Source: Cenococcum geophilum 1.58
Taxonomy: Eukaryota > Ascomycota > Dothideomycetes > Gloniales > Gloniaceae
Direction: 5' to 3'
Length of the DNA: 64,000 bases
NCBI GenBank assembly: GCA_001692895.1
Contig: KV748219.1
Span: 310,001 to 374,000 of the forward strand
The notes under the pieces were generated by a model that saw nothing but the letters and a program-made list of their open reading frames with translations, made no database searches and had not been told where the DNA came from. Each line of letters starts with the position of its first letter. Position 1 is the first letter of the stretch. Position numbers and translations under genes: made by a program. Of this stretch, positions 12,701 to 23,935 are shown piece by piece.

Positions 12701-14939
12701 GCTTACCCTCCTAATATAGCTAGCTAGTATTAGAGATTCCTTTATAGTTATACCGCTGTGCCGCTAATCTATTATACGCCTAAAAGCTGCAACCTTCCAA
12801 TTTTAATCTAGGTGGTTCCTATATAGCCCCATAGCTTAGAAGCCTAAATTATTAATCCTTTACCGCTTTACCGCTAAGTAGTTAGGTAGAGCTAACAATC
12901 CCTTAACCCTAAACTAGTAGATTAAACAGCGTCTCTAAAACATCCGTGGTAATATAACTATACTACTAGGTAGGTATATATAGCTACCTAAGCGACGCTC
13001 TATATAATGTCCGTTCGAATAATGCCTAACACAGCCCCGTATAGGGTCGTCCAGCTACTTTTCCGCTAGGTAGCCTAGTAGGTATACTAGTCGTAATATA
13101 GGTAGCTTTAGCTATCGGTAAACGCTAAAGCGGGCCGTTTAACCAACAGCATATCCCAGGTAAGAAAATAGCGCGTAGGTTAGCTAAAATAAGTGCGACG
13201 TAAGCTCGCTTAAGCCCTTAAAGGGGGCGATGCGGCAGAGTTAAATAAGACAATAGTGCTGACGCGGCTAGTAACTACAGAATTCCCCTAACCCCCTTCC
13301 TATAGGACGGTTACGGACCAGCGTTATCTAGAAGGCGAAAGGAGAGAGGATATATATAAGGGAGAGAACAGAATTATAAGGATATAGACACGCTTAGCGG
13401 ACAGAGGCGGCGCTAAAAGAGCTTAATAAAAATTAAAGCTATTAGCTCTAGAGGCGGGAATTAGGAGATAAGGCTAAGACCATCTATACATCGCTATAGA
13501 ATAGAGACTCGCCTATTAGAAAGGCCGCAGTTAACTATATTAATTGTTAATCTAAGATATAGGGGAATGAAGTAATAAGCGGGCTAGACTTATATACGTA
13601 TTAGCGCTAAAGGGATGGCAGAAATGCCTTAATACGACTATACTAGGGACTAGTAGTAAGAAGAAAAGGAGGCATAGCGTTAAAAGAAAGGAAAGATAAA
13701 GGATAAGAGGAAAAGCAGCAAGGGAAATAGCCTTTTATAGCTAAGGTTAAGGGGCAGTCTTAGCTTAGCCGGGGTTAGTAAGTAAGGGCGCCTTACCTAT
13801 AAAGGAAGCCTCTATTTCCTAATATAGTTTCCTATATAATAAAATAACTCCCTATATATTCTCCGCTATATATAAAGGAAAAGAGTTTTGGCTAGCTATT
13901 ACCGTAAAAATGTAAAAGAGTAAAAGGACGAATAATATTATCCTAACTAAGCAATAAACTTGTTGGTATATATTTAGAGAAAACCTAAGTATATCTATAA
14001 GAAAGTTAAGATAAGGACTAGTAAAAAGTGTAATTATATTAATTAATAAGAGATTTGCAGCTTGTAAACTAGCTATCTAGATATTCTAGACTTTAAAGCC
14101 GATATAGAATGTATTTACCGTAATATAAAATAACTATAAAAGAATATTAGCCTAACTCTATAAACCTAAATATTAATAGTGGCGGATTAGCTGCGAATAG
14201 GTAAGATGTTAAGATGCTAAAAGAGAAGTAGTTTTTAAAAATAATTATATATAGGGACGGAAGTAAACGAGGATAAAAAAAGTAAAAATGCCACCTATAG
14301 CTATAGCATACACTTAGGTGATTTCTATAATAGTATAGACTATTATTTAAGGGCGGAAGAAAAAGGAATTAGCGAAGTATGGTAAAAATTAGCGGAAAAC
14401 TTATTAATTTAAGGGATGCCCGAAAATCTATTAAAGGTAAAAATAGAAAGGGACCAGAATTAAGAACTTAGTAAAAGGCCTAAAACCGGAAACTTAGTAA
14501 AAGGTCTAAAACTAGGAACCTAATAATAGACCTAGTAATAAAATCCTAGTCACTAGCTAGAATTAAGTAAAAATATTACTACTTTATTAGCTATTAACAC
14601 AGGTAATCTAGCAAAAATTCTAAGTATGCTCGCGAGATGGAAAACGTTTAAAAAGAGCTACCTATTCTGGTGGATACTTATAACCTATACGCGCCCTAAT
14701 AGTAGTAAAAGATACTAATCCCATAAGCACTTCTTTTCGCTAAGGAAGTTGTAATAATAGATATTAGAAAATATTAGTAGATAATAGTACGGGAAATAAA
14801 GCTCTAACGTACCTTTATTAACTTAATAACTAAAGTAATAAAGGTTATCTTAAAGAGGAATCCAGCGGCGTTAGAGTTGGGTAGCTAATAACGTAGGTTA
14901 TCTACGCTAATAGCTCGCTCCTCTTTAATATATCCCTAT
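6766..14939. other. RIP-degraded block, only anonymous coding relics
   Basis: About 8 kb of TpA-rich DNA with no intact gene. Faint coding texture is visible in three places: plus strand near 7,440-8,060, with runs of sense codons broken by TAG/TAA; minus strand near 10,650-12,000, where tta/att-rich sequence reads as Asn/Ser/Asp-rich low-complexity protein; and plus strand near 13,400-14,700. None gives a motif I can name. The short open frame at 10,838-11,080 (minus) falls in the low-complexity part. Confidence 0.5.
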
Positions 14940-14944
14940 ATTAG
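14940..14944. repeat. Target-site duplication, copia element (left)
   Basis: ATTAG directly abuts the left LTR; an identical ATTAG follows the right LTR at 20,984-20,988. Five-base duplications are normal for LTR retrotransposons. Confidence 0.85.
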
Positions 14945-15116
14945 TGTCGGTATACTCACTTTATCAATATGCACGAATATCACTTATAGTGGTACGTATG
15001 CGGTGTTGAAGTTGGTAGTTTTATTGTTGTCTAGAAGTAAGGGGTTGCTCCAAGGTTAGATTAGCTAGTCTCGCTATATAGTCCCGTGACCACGTCACGT
15101 AATTAACGTTCCGACA
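14945..15116 (-). repeat. Copia LTR, left (3' LTR of the minus-strand element)
   Basis: 172 bp, beginning TGTCGG and ending CCGACA, a perfect 6-bp terminal inverted repeat. Aligned by eye with the right LTR it differs at 12 positions, all transitions, as expected for RIP rather than ordinary decay. Confidence 0.92.
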
Positions 15117-15235
15117 CTGGAGCAACTCTAAAAAGAAGGCTAATCTACACTCCAAAGTTAAGTCTACTTTTAGACTATTCGTAGCGTATACGCAATAGCT
15201 TCCACGCTCCTTTTATAGGTCCGTAATATAACGAT

Positions 15236-15372
15236 ATAAGTTATATGACTTCCTACCATCTTCTGCTAGTTACGTAACTTTCTGCTATCTTCTGCTAGTT
15301 ACGTAACTTTCTACCATCTTCTGCCAGTTATATGACTTTCGGCCATCTTCTGCTAGTTATATAACCCGTAAA
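15236..15372. repeat. Four tandem ~36-bp units inside the copia element
   Basis: The unit ttctgctagttacgtaactt, preceded by c-accatc or variants, occurs about four times in a row, with ttatatgactt variants. It lies between the reverse transcriptase/RNase H end and the 3' LTR. Confidence 0.75.
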
Positions 15373-15479
15373 CCACCTTCTATTACTCCTTATGTTCCAC
15401 CTAACCTATAGCCTATATATCGACTTAGTTTGTGTTAATAAGTCGCTGTAGAGCAACATAAGGCTTCCCCTTGGTTATC

Positions 15480-16900
15480 GCGTCCGTAGGGTTAGCTTTA
15501 CTATCAATCTATTTAACCTCTGTGATCTGCCGACGTTTATAGGCTTATTGTAGGCATATTATATTAATTATTAATCGCTTCTCTTGTGTGGTTCTAAGTT
15601 GTACGAGACAGTTATATAGCGACTTAGAATTAGTGCAAAGCACAAGCGGGAGGTTAATCTGTAGGACCTTGTCTACCGTAGACTTAATGGCGACGGCAAT
15701 ATTAAAGCCGTAAGCCATTCCATAGAGTTTAGAAGCCAGAACGCTTCTAGTAACTCTTTTATACTTAATTGAGCTCCAATAGACGATATTGGCCTTCTTA
15801 GTTGCGTTAGCTAGTATGATAACGTAGCCAATTTACGAAGAGAGGTCCTTATTATTAGTAAAGGAAGCGTCCGTAAAGACTAAGAGCTATAGGGTCTTAG
15901 CCTCCAATTTAACAAACTTAAGACCTTTATATGGGTTCTGAATCTGCCAACTTAGGCGCTTATTTAACTCCTTCGCGTCTACCTCCTTAGGATTAATTAC
16001 CTGGGCAGTAAAGGATAAGTTAAATAAAGCCTTTGGCTAACAAACTGAGGCGATATAGGCTCCTCTAGCGCGTTAAGCGATATACTGGTCCTTTAGCGTA
16101 AGCAGGTTACGCGTAACTCTTCTAGAGCTAGTGCTATCTGCTAGCGTAGTATTAACCACACTAAGGTTCTTATACTGGCGCTTTTGCGTTAGCGTGATAC
16201 TCCCGTCTTATATTAATTAAATAAGTCCTCTATTAAACTTAACTGGTGTATTAGCGGTTAGTTATTCTCGCTCCTTAGCTATAAATTCAGCCTTATATAG
16301 TTCGTTTTGTTTAGCCTCTGCAAAGGTATTATCTATAAGGAATAGTGTATTATCGGTTTATAGGCCAATAATTCTAAAAGGTTTATCGCTGTAAAGTAAG
16401 CAAGGGTTGTACGTAGACTGGTCCATTTGCAGCTGATTAACGTGGTGTAAATAGTAGGTCTTAAACTAGTGGTTTCCAGCTTTAGGTACTCTATAAAGTG
16501 GCTTTATAACCTTTAGAATAGAGTCCTTATTAATTCCTAATTGTTTATTTAGCTTGTGTGGTAGTTGTACGTAGAACTTACGGTTTAGGTTTGTAGTAGA
16601 CTGGACGTAGGCTTGTAAGATGTCTTGGAGGTAGAGTCGTGTCTATAGTAGCATAGCAGCGATATAGAGAATCAGCCGCTGGCTAACTCGTTAAATTGTT
16701 AGTAACTAAGTAAGGACTAGCTCTTTCTCCAAATCATTATAGGCCTGTATAATAAGTCGTGATTTCTTAAAGGCTTTATCGGTTCCCTTATTCTTAATCT
16801 CGTTAACGAACCGTGAGTTAAAGAGTCTGACCCCCTTTGGCATATCGTGTAGCTTAATGATCTCAAAGACGCCTTTCTCGAGTAGGCCTATGACCTCCTT
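15480..16900 (-). pseudogene. Copia reverse transcriptase/RNase H region, broken
   Basis: On the minus strand a sense stretch reads QSTYNPCLLYSDKPFRIIGL, immediately followed by the catalytic remnant TDNTLF and then FAEAKQNELYKAEF and AKERE. This order is characteristic of the second half of fungal copia reverse transcriptases. The catalytic Asp-Asp reads Asp-Asn (a G-to-A change on the coding strand), and TAG/TAA interrupt the frame. RNase H should lie between this and the left LTR but is not clearly readable. Confidence 0.85.
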
Positions 16901-17199
16901 TTATCGTAAAGCGCTGAATTGGGTGTTATCATCGTTCTGTAAGTAGATAGCGATATCAGCGATATCTGTAATATTACCCGTAAAAGCACCTGTATCTATC
17001 GTAGCGTCTATAGTAGCCGTGTCTGCGACGGCCGTAAGCAATAGGTATTTATGGGGGCGACCTCTGCCTTGCTTTAGCGGTAGCTATAGTTCGGCTTTAG
17101 GTAACGATTAAGGTTTAGCTGGTAAAGGTACTGGTTCAGCTAATTTAATAGGCTCTCGTGGTTCGACTGGGTCTTATGGGTCCAGTAGGTGAGGTTTTA

Positions 17200-18250
17200 C
17201 GACCGTAGAGCGGAAGGTCGTAGGCCCATTCGGTAGCTTCACGGTGTAGGTCTCACCGTTGACGGTAAGTAGCGTATGTGGCCCATCCCAATAACTACTC
17301 TGGCCAGTATTGCCTTTTCTCTAGACTAAGATAGGTGAACTAGGTGGGAGGCCGTAAATGGCGTTAGTTTGTGGTCCGTTTCGCATATTAAGAGCGTTAG
17401 CAATCTGTCGTTTAGCTTGTAGCTTCTAGATTTCCACTATTGCTTTCTTAATGGCCGCAGCTCGTTGTGTAACTAAAGGTAATAGCGCGTCCGATTTAAC
17501 CATTTGGGGGTAGGCTCCGAAGACTAGGAGTGTAGGGACTAGGCCTTCTGGGCCAGCCGTGTCATTAATAGCTTTAAAGGCCATTTATAGGGCCATCTCC
17601 TTGTTTGTAGTTACTCCCATAGTGGCAGCGTAGTGCTTAAACTCCTTACTGACAAAGTTCTTCCCGGCGTCTGTGGTAATTAGGTCTGGTAGTCCTAAGT
17701 AGCTATTAATCTAGCACATCCGTAGAGTGTCCTAAGTGTGCTTGGCGCTGATATCTTGTAGCTATCTGCTAGCTTGAAATCGAGTTACTTCGTTAACTAC
17801 GTGTAATAGGGGGGAGCCGCTAATATATATAATGTTGACAATAATATTGTAATTAAAATTAACATCATCTTATAGGGTAAAGCGAAATCTACCTAGAGAT
17901 CTGCTATACTTCTAGCAATAGTGGCAGAGTCTGGTTAGCTCTTCAATAGCGGATCTATTAGTGTTATAGCCGTGGCCAGCCTTGTTAAGGAGCTTTTGTA
18001 GTCTATTAATTAACGGGTAACTAAATTAACGGTGTAGACGTTGTAGTTCTACGTTAGTTAAGTAGCAAGGGTTTGTATTAAAAGACTCGACTAAATAGAA
18101 CTATAAGGAGAAGCTCTATAAGAGAAATGGGTGGCCAAATCGTCTGACTACTGGCACCCTTTTAGTGCGAGTAATGATAACGTCCTTTAGGTTATCGTAT
18201 TTAATATAAAGTCTATCTATATCTGCTAAGCAAAGTAGGAAAGGGGTATC
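17200..18250 (-). pseudogene. Copia integrase region, broken
   Basis: The minus strand carries the core motif with the catalytic Asp in ITTDAGKNFVSKEF, followed by MGVTT, NDTAGPEGLVPTLLVFGAYP and NGPQTNAIYGLPP-like text, all typical of fungal copia integrases. In-frame stops are present. It lies between protease and reverse transcriptase, which fixes the element as Ty1/copia rather than Ty3/gypsy. Confidence 0.85.
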
Positions 18251-18399
18251 TGCTTTAACGATATGGAATTGTACCTTGCCTATAGGGCTGTTGACGTCTA
18301 TAGTTCCGATAGACGTAGATGCTCCAATTCCGAATTAGACAGTTACTTGGCCCTTAGTTAACGTGTTAAGACTTACGGACTTGTCTACGGCCTATAGAG

Positions 18400-20340
18400 C
18401 TTAGAATTAACCGTAGCTAGCTATAGACTTACGCGAAGCACCCGTATCGATTATAATTCCTATAAAGACCGTTAAGGTGTACCGTGACGCTGTGGCTGTA
18501 GCCGTACTGTAGGCAAATGGGTCGGTCTCCGTGTAAGGCTCCGTAGTAGACTCCGTGGTGAGTATTAAAGCCGTAAGCAGGTGCGTACAAGCCTTATTAG
18601 CTAGCTCTACGCTTATAGAGGTTGCTTCCTCTATAGTAAGCGTTCTAAAGGTAGTGATATAGGTAGAACTATTGTTAGGTTCTCCGGCATCGCTCCTAGA
18701 GTTGTTAGCGTCGTATATGTAGGCTTTAAAGTCTAAGTTATCCTCTTTATCTCTTTCGCAGGCGGCAACGTATTGTTTAAAGTGGTTATTAAAGTTGCCC
18801 TTATTACGGCCCTTAATATCAATAAAACGTCTCTTATAGTCGTCTCTGGACCGATTATACTCCTCCTCTGTATGTTTCCATAAATAGCAGTCCTCCCTCT
18901 TGCAGACGTAGCACTTAGCCTTTAGTCTGCCGTTAGTTCTATAGGGGCGATTACTGCCGTAGCGATTGGTGTTTCGGTCTCGATTCTGGTCATTTCGGTA
19001 GTAATATTGATCCGTAAAAAAGGCTTGGTAAGACGATCTTATTAAGGCCTATAGGGGGTGTTCTTTTTCCTACGTAATAATAGAGGATTGTAGCTTATTA
19101 ATTAATTAAGAGAGGTCTTCTAAAGGGTTGGAGACAGTAATACGGCATGCTGGTACTCCCTAGCAAGCAGTAACCAGCTTATTTATGAGAATGCGGTTTG
19201 TACGGAAGTCTAGGTATAGTCTATAACGTTGTTTTAGTAGCTTATCTATAAGTAGTTGGAAGTTCTAATAGATTAACTTGTTAGGGTTCTCGTCCATAAC
19301 TCTTTAGAGGGTTATACTATTCCACTCTATAAGGTTCTTGCGGTAGTATTCTGGCCCTTTAAAGAACTATTATATATGGTTATAGGCTTCCGTAAAAGGT
19401 CTTAACTTAAGGTTACTGTTGTAGTAGTGGTCCTAAGTAAGCCCTTTTAGCATGCTAGGGAATGCTACTGTATAGCCTTTTGGTAGCAAGCCAGATCTCT
19501 TGTAGATGTTATAGAAGATGGTTAACTTAAAGTTAAAGCTGTCACTAACTCTATCGTACTTTTGGTCGTCTGTATAGATCTTTACAATTATAGCTACCTC
19601 CTTACTGTATCTAGGCCCTTGCCTAGGTCCTTACTCCACACTAGGCATAACTAGTTTAGGTAGTATATGTGTAGGTAGCTGTTGCGGCTACTATAGTTAC
19701 TGCGACTATAGCAATTGGTCGATAAAAGTGTGGATTTAGTTATAATTAGAGGATTAAGGACCGGGAGGGGTAGTAGGGGTAGTAGGGGTAGCAATTGGAG
19801 TAGCTGGCGGTACAGTAATTGGAGTAGCTGGTAGTGCAGCGATCGGAGTAGTTAGCGGTACAGCAGTTGGAATAGCTAGTGGAAGAGCTGGTAATGCTTG
19901 TGTAGCTAGTAAAGGACTATAGAAAGGTGTTAACGCCGGTAGAGCTATAGCAAGCTTATCTAAGGTTAAATTAAGTTAGTCTTGCAGAGCTACAGTAATT
20001 ATTGGCTTAATATCATTAAGGGCTAGACCAATCTCTTCGTTTGTCTATTTGTGAAACTCTTCTTCTTAGAGGAGGTCGAATAGTGCTTTTAAGATTAAAT
20101 ATCTGTTATTATGCTTTCCGACATACACTCCTCTCTTAAGTAGATAGATGCGTAACTTTGCTCTTATATCGGTTCGTATGCGTTTAAAATCCTCAGTAGT
20201 AAAGCCTTTAAATTCCTCCTTGAATACTGTCCATAGTGTGTAGTCTGTGAAGTTCTCCTATATATGTACGTAGACCTTTGTTGCTACGTAGTCTCCTAGC
20301 TTATCTTTAGAAGCTATAGCAGCAGTGATTCTATTACTAT
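18400..20340 (-). pseudogene. Copia gag and protease region, broken
   Basis: Minus-strand gag text ends in a zinc-knuckle-like Cys cluster (18,871-18,919), then EEEYNRSRDDYKRRF and downstream the protease signature IIIDTGASRKS (about 18,421-18,470). Upstream on the coding strand (19,000-20,340) is the helical gag body with several stops. A Pro/Ala/Gly-rich low-complexity run in both strands lies at about 19,750-19,900. Confidence 0.8.
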
Positions 20341-20399
20341 GCTTTAATATCTTTTCTTACTACTCTATCGTAGTGTAAAGCAGTGTACGTTTAGGTGGA

Positions 20400-20483
20400 G
20401 GTTATAAAGGTTTAAGGTTCAAGATTTAAGGTTTAAGGTTGAGGTTAAGGTTAAGGGTTAAGGTTAAGGTTGAGGTTGAGGGT
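20400..20483. repeat. Telomere-like GGTTAAGG tract
   Basis: About 80 bp of ggttaagg/ggttgagg/ggtttaagg units, one of them aaggttaagggttaagg. It resembles degenerate telomeric DNA but sits inside the 5' leader of the copia element (minus orientation), so it is more likely an internal low-complexity leader repeat. Confidence 0.7.
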
Positions 20484-20811
20484 AGTATGTACGTTCTCTA
20501 CAGCCATTGGGCCTGTAAAGTGTTCTTAGCAAGATTGCTATTCTCTTAGCGATCTATTATATTAGCTGTAAAGCTAGTATAAATTCTCTTAAGCTTAAGG
20601 GAGGTTGTAATCTTCTCTAAGTAAAGATATAATTCTCTAGGCGATCTGACGCGTTAGNAGTTAAGTTGATACGTGGTCTTGAGCTTTAAGGGTAATATAG
20701 CTTTCTCCTTTGATAAAATAGATAAGAACTAGGCGATCGTGAACTATTTCCAGTGCTACTTCTTAAGCGCTAGCTATTGCGTATTTCCTAATCTGTACGT
20801 CTACTAATTAG

Positions 20812-20983
20812 TGTCGGTATACTCGCTTTATCAACGTGCACAAATATCACTTATAGTGGTACGTATGCGGTGTTAAAGTTGGTAGTTTTATTATTATCTA
20901 GAAGTAAGGGGTTGCTCCAAGGTCAGATTAGCTAGTCTTGCTATATGGTCCCGTGACCACGTCACGTGATTAACGTTCCAACA
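20812..20983 (-). repeat. Copia LTR, right (5' LTR)
   Basis: 172 bp from TGTCGG to CCAACA, the same length as the left LTR; its last bases differ from the perfect inverted repeat by one transition. It is followed by the target duplication ATTAG at 20,984-20,988. By coincidence the five internal bases before it (20,807-20,811) are also ATTAG. No primer-binding site was recognised. Confidence 0.92.
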
Positions 20984-20988
20984 ATTAG

Positions 20989-23330
20989 TTCTATAATAAT
21001 ATTACTTAGCGCTCTAATATCTTAAGGTTTAGTGTTTTGTAATAGGTGGGTATAGTAATATTCTTAATACGCTGTAATATTTTATTAGTAAAGGCGGTTT
21101 TAAAACCAAGCTAATTATTAACCGATTTTCATATAGATGAATAAGTATATTTAAATAACTTAGTAAACTATACTCTAATCCTTTCGTTACGAGGTATATA
21201 AGCCTATTAAGTATCTACTATAATTAGTGCCCTACTTAATAGTTATTACGCTATTAGGTTTTTACCTATCTAAGTATTATAGCCAAGTAAATTTTATTAA
21301 GGAGAGGATTGCTAGCGACGTAGTATAGAGAGTAGGCTATAAACTTGAAAATAATATAGGAAGTCTCCTTAAATCTAAAAACCTTAAAAGTAGAGACGAA
21401 GTTAGCGTATTATATCTATTAAAACTTATAGAGCTTTTCTTTAATATTAGGTCCTAAAAAACTCTATACTATAATAAGATTTAACAGGGGATCTTTCCGC
21501 CTACTTTTTACTATAACGACATTAGACGGGGGATCTCTCCTCTTAGCCACCGCGACCTAATCTTTAATACCGAGTCGTAGCTAATAGGTCTTCTTATAGA
21601 TCCTTTATAGAGATTTATATTTTATTCTTACGTATTTATATACCCTAACCCTAGATTTAATAGCTTTAGGGAGTCTAAAACGCTATAGGCCAGTCTTAAA
21701 ATCCATATCATCCCTATCTAGGGAGTAGAGTCTTTTTCTAGCCGAAGCATTGTAATTATAAGGGGTATTACCTTCTATAAGTTAATTAAGGAAGCTAATT
21801 TAGGAACGTGTCTTAAGTCCTCCTAGTGTTTCCAAATTGATTTATATATAGCGTTTTTCGGGCGTGGAGATTATCCTAAGCGGTATATAATAATAGGAAA
21901 GTCTATTTTCCGATATTATTATTAGCTAGAGAATAGGTATAAAGGACGGATTTATACCTTTTATAATTTGCTAAAGGAAAAGAGTGATATATATAATAGG
22001 GGTCCGGAATTAGACCCCTAGGTTTCTATTTAAAGCATAGAAGGAACTTATAGCGGGTAATAGATTTAAAATAGTAAGTACTACGGATAAGAGGCCATAA
22101 GTGGCCTATTCTCCTAGGCGGATTATATATTCCTCCTAAAGAGTTATCTTAAGATACGACGGCACGATTCCTCTAATAGGAGCAAAAACTCGCGACGGAG
22201 AGGAGTATTAGTTAAAGAGGCGCGGCTAGCATTAAGATTAAGTTGCCGCACTTTCTATTTAAAGGTTTAAGGGAGCTAGTAATAACAATATTAAGAGACT
22301 TAAGAAGTTTGGGAGGAGAATTAATTGCTGTTAATCCACGTAATAGCTACCCGGAGCTAGATTTTCCGGCCAATTTCTATTTAAAACGGAAGACACTAAG
22401 TCTTAGTAGCCGCAGAAGTCCTTCCTCTAAAATTTTGGTGCTAAACTATAGATTATATTTTATAAGTAACGCCCTTATATCTTATATGCAAAGTATCCTT
22501 ATACTTACTTCTTAACAGAGCTTAACTATAAAAGTATGTGCTAAAGCAGCTCTAGATACTATAAGGTAAAAGTTTTATCTATAGGCGTTTTAAATTACTA
22601 ATTATATTCTATACGAAACCTTTACTATCTTAATTATATTTATTAAATAGACAATTAGGATAATAACTCTATCTATTAAAGAGGGCTTTAGAAGCTCTCT
22701 ATATATACTAAGTAGGTAATAAATTATCGATCTAAAGTCTATATGCAGATATTAGGAAAGAAGAACTCGTATATTAATTAATCTATAAAAGAAAAGAGAC
22801 TATATATATATAATGTCGGTGCAGAATTAGTAGAGGGTATATAATAAGGAGTAGGTAATTAAGTTAAGTAGGGGGTAGTAATTAAGTTAAGGGGTAGGTA
22901 ACTAAGTTAGGTAGTAAGATAACCTAATTTAGGTTAACACAAATAGACTAACGACGTAGTTGTTATTTAGTTAGTAATTAGTAATAGAAATAAGTAATAA
23001 GACATTTAATAAAATATTTGATGGTAAGTAGCGGGGTATTAAGATATAGGGTTCTAGACTTAAAGATAGTAGTAAGATAGTAGTAAGGAAATCCGATTTA
23101 GTTTAATAATATTAGATTATAGATTTATATCACACTTGTATTTAGAGGCGCTTTATAAACTTCTTTTTAAGGCTGTATTAACAAAATTACCGCGTTTAAA
23201 TCTATGGTAATAAGATATATTAGGCGCGGTGGAAAGAAGGCAAAATAAGTAAGATTTAGACTAGTTATAGCTTTCTATAGACTATTATTCTCCGGATATA
23301 ACCGTTTGTTAGACTAGTTGCTCTTTAAAT
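20989..23330. other. RIP-degraded DNA with an anonymous plus-strand coding relic
   Basis: Plus-strand sense runs interrupted by TAG/TAA extend over about 21,300-22,515. The clearest is an open stretch of 90 codons at 22,243-22,515 without an ATG start (it begins TTG), reading for example GLRELVITILRDLRSLG. I cannot assign a family. A short unit ggtaattaagttaagta repeats about four times at 22,850-22,920. Confidence 0.45.
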
Positions 23331-23339
23331 ATAACTGCT

Positions 23340-23935
23340 CTAGATATAGCTATTTTAAATATAGCTGTCTAATATAGCGTTCTTATTCTTTAGATAGACC
23401 TAGCTGTTCTCTAGATATAGTTCTCCTATTTGGCGCTGCTAAGAGGACCAGTCATTTTAGGCCAATTAGGCATCTAATAATTCTCTAAACGTAGCTATTC
23501 TTAAGACGTAGCTGTTCTTAAGACGTGGCTATTCTCCAAACATAGTGTCCTATTTAACGCTGCTAAGAGGACCGGTCATTTTAGGCTAATTAGGCATACA
23601 ATAATTCTCTAAACGTGGCTGTTCTTAAGACGTGGTGTCCTATTTAGCGCTACTAAGAGGACCGGTTTTGGGCCAATTAGGTATGTAATAATTCTCCAGA
23701 CGTAGCTATTCTTAAGACATAGTGTCCTATTTGGCGCTGCCAAGAGGACCGGTTTTAGGCCAATTAGGCATTTAATAATTCTCTAGATATAGCTATTCTC
23801 TAAACATAGCTGTTCTTTAGATATGGTTCTCCTATTTAGCGCTGCTAAAAGGACTGGATATTTTGGGCCAATTAGGTATCTAATAATTTTCTAAATGTGG
23901 CTGTTCTTTAGACATAACTAGAATCCCCTAACTAC
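23340..23935. repeat. Tandem ~85-130-bp repeat, five copies
   Basis: A block containing gcgctgctaagaggaccggt, then ttttaggccaattaggca and taataattctctaaacgtagct, is repeated. The gcgctgctaagagga core recurs near 23,434, 23,560, 23,648, 23,732 and 23,838. Between cores an inner unit of about 18 bp (acgtagctgttcttaag) is itself repeated a variable number of times, which explains the uneven spacing. Confidence 0.85.

Larger units (their letters stand above)
14945..20983 (-). mobile_element. Complete Ty1/copia LTR retrotransposon, inactivated
   Basis: Two 172-bp LTRs and a 5-bp target duplication define the ends. The internal part reads on the minus strand in the copia order. A gag zinc-knuckle region is at 18,871-18,919 (Cys-X2-Cys then a downstream His, in the form AKCYVCKREDC). 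An aspartic protease motif DTGAS is at about 18,421-18,470. An integrase core fragment TTDAGKNFVSKEFKHYA is at about 17,621-17,690. The reverse transcriptase has the fungal-copia catalytic stretch near 16,340-16,363 reading TDNTLF (TDDTLF expected). Stops, almost all TAG/TAA, break every domain, so it is non-autonomous. The interior keeps more CpA/TpG than the surrounding DNA, suggesting a later arrival than its host sequence. Confidence 0.9.

Noticed and set aside
14943..20988. Possibility that the two TGTCGG copies are a solo tandem repeat rather than LTRs
   Set aside because: Equal length, terminal inverted repeats, a matching 5-bp duplication outside both ends and copia-ordered domains between them make LTRs the only good reading.
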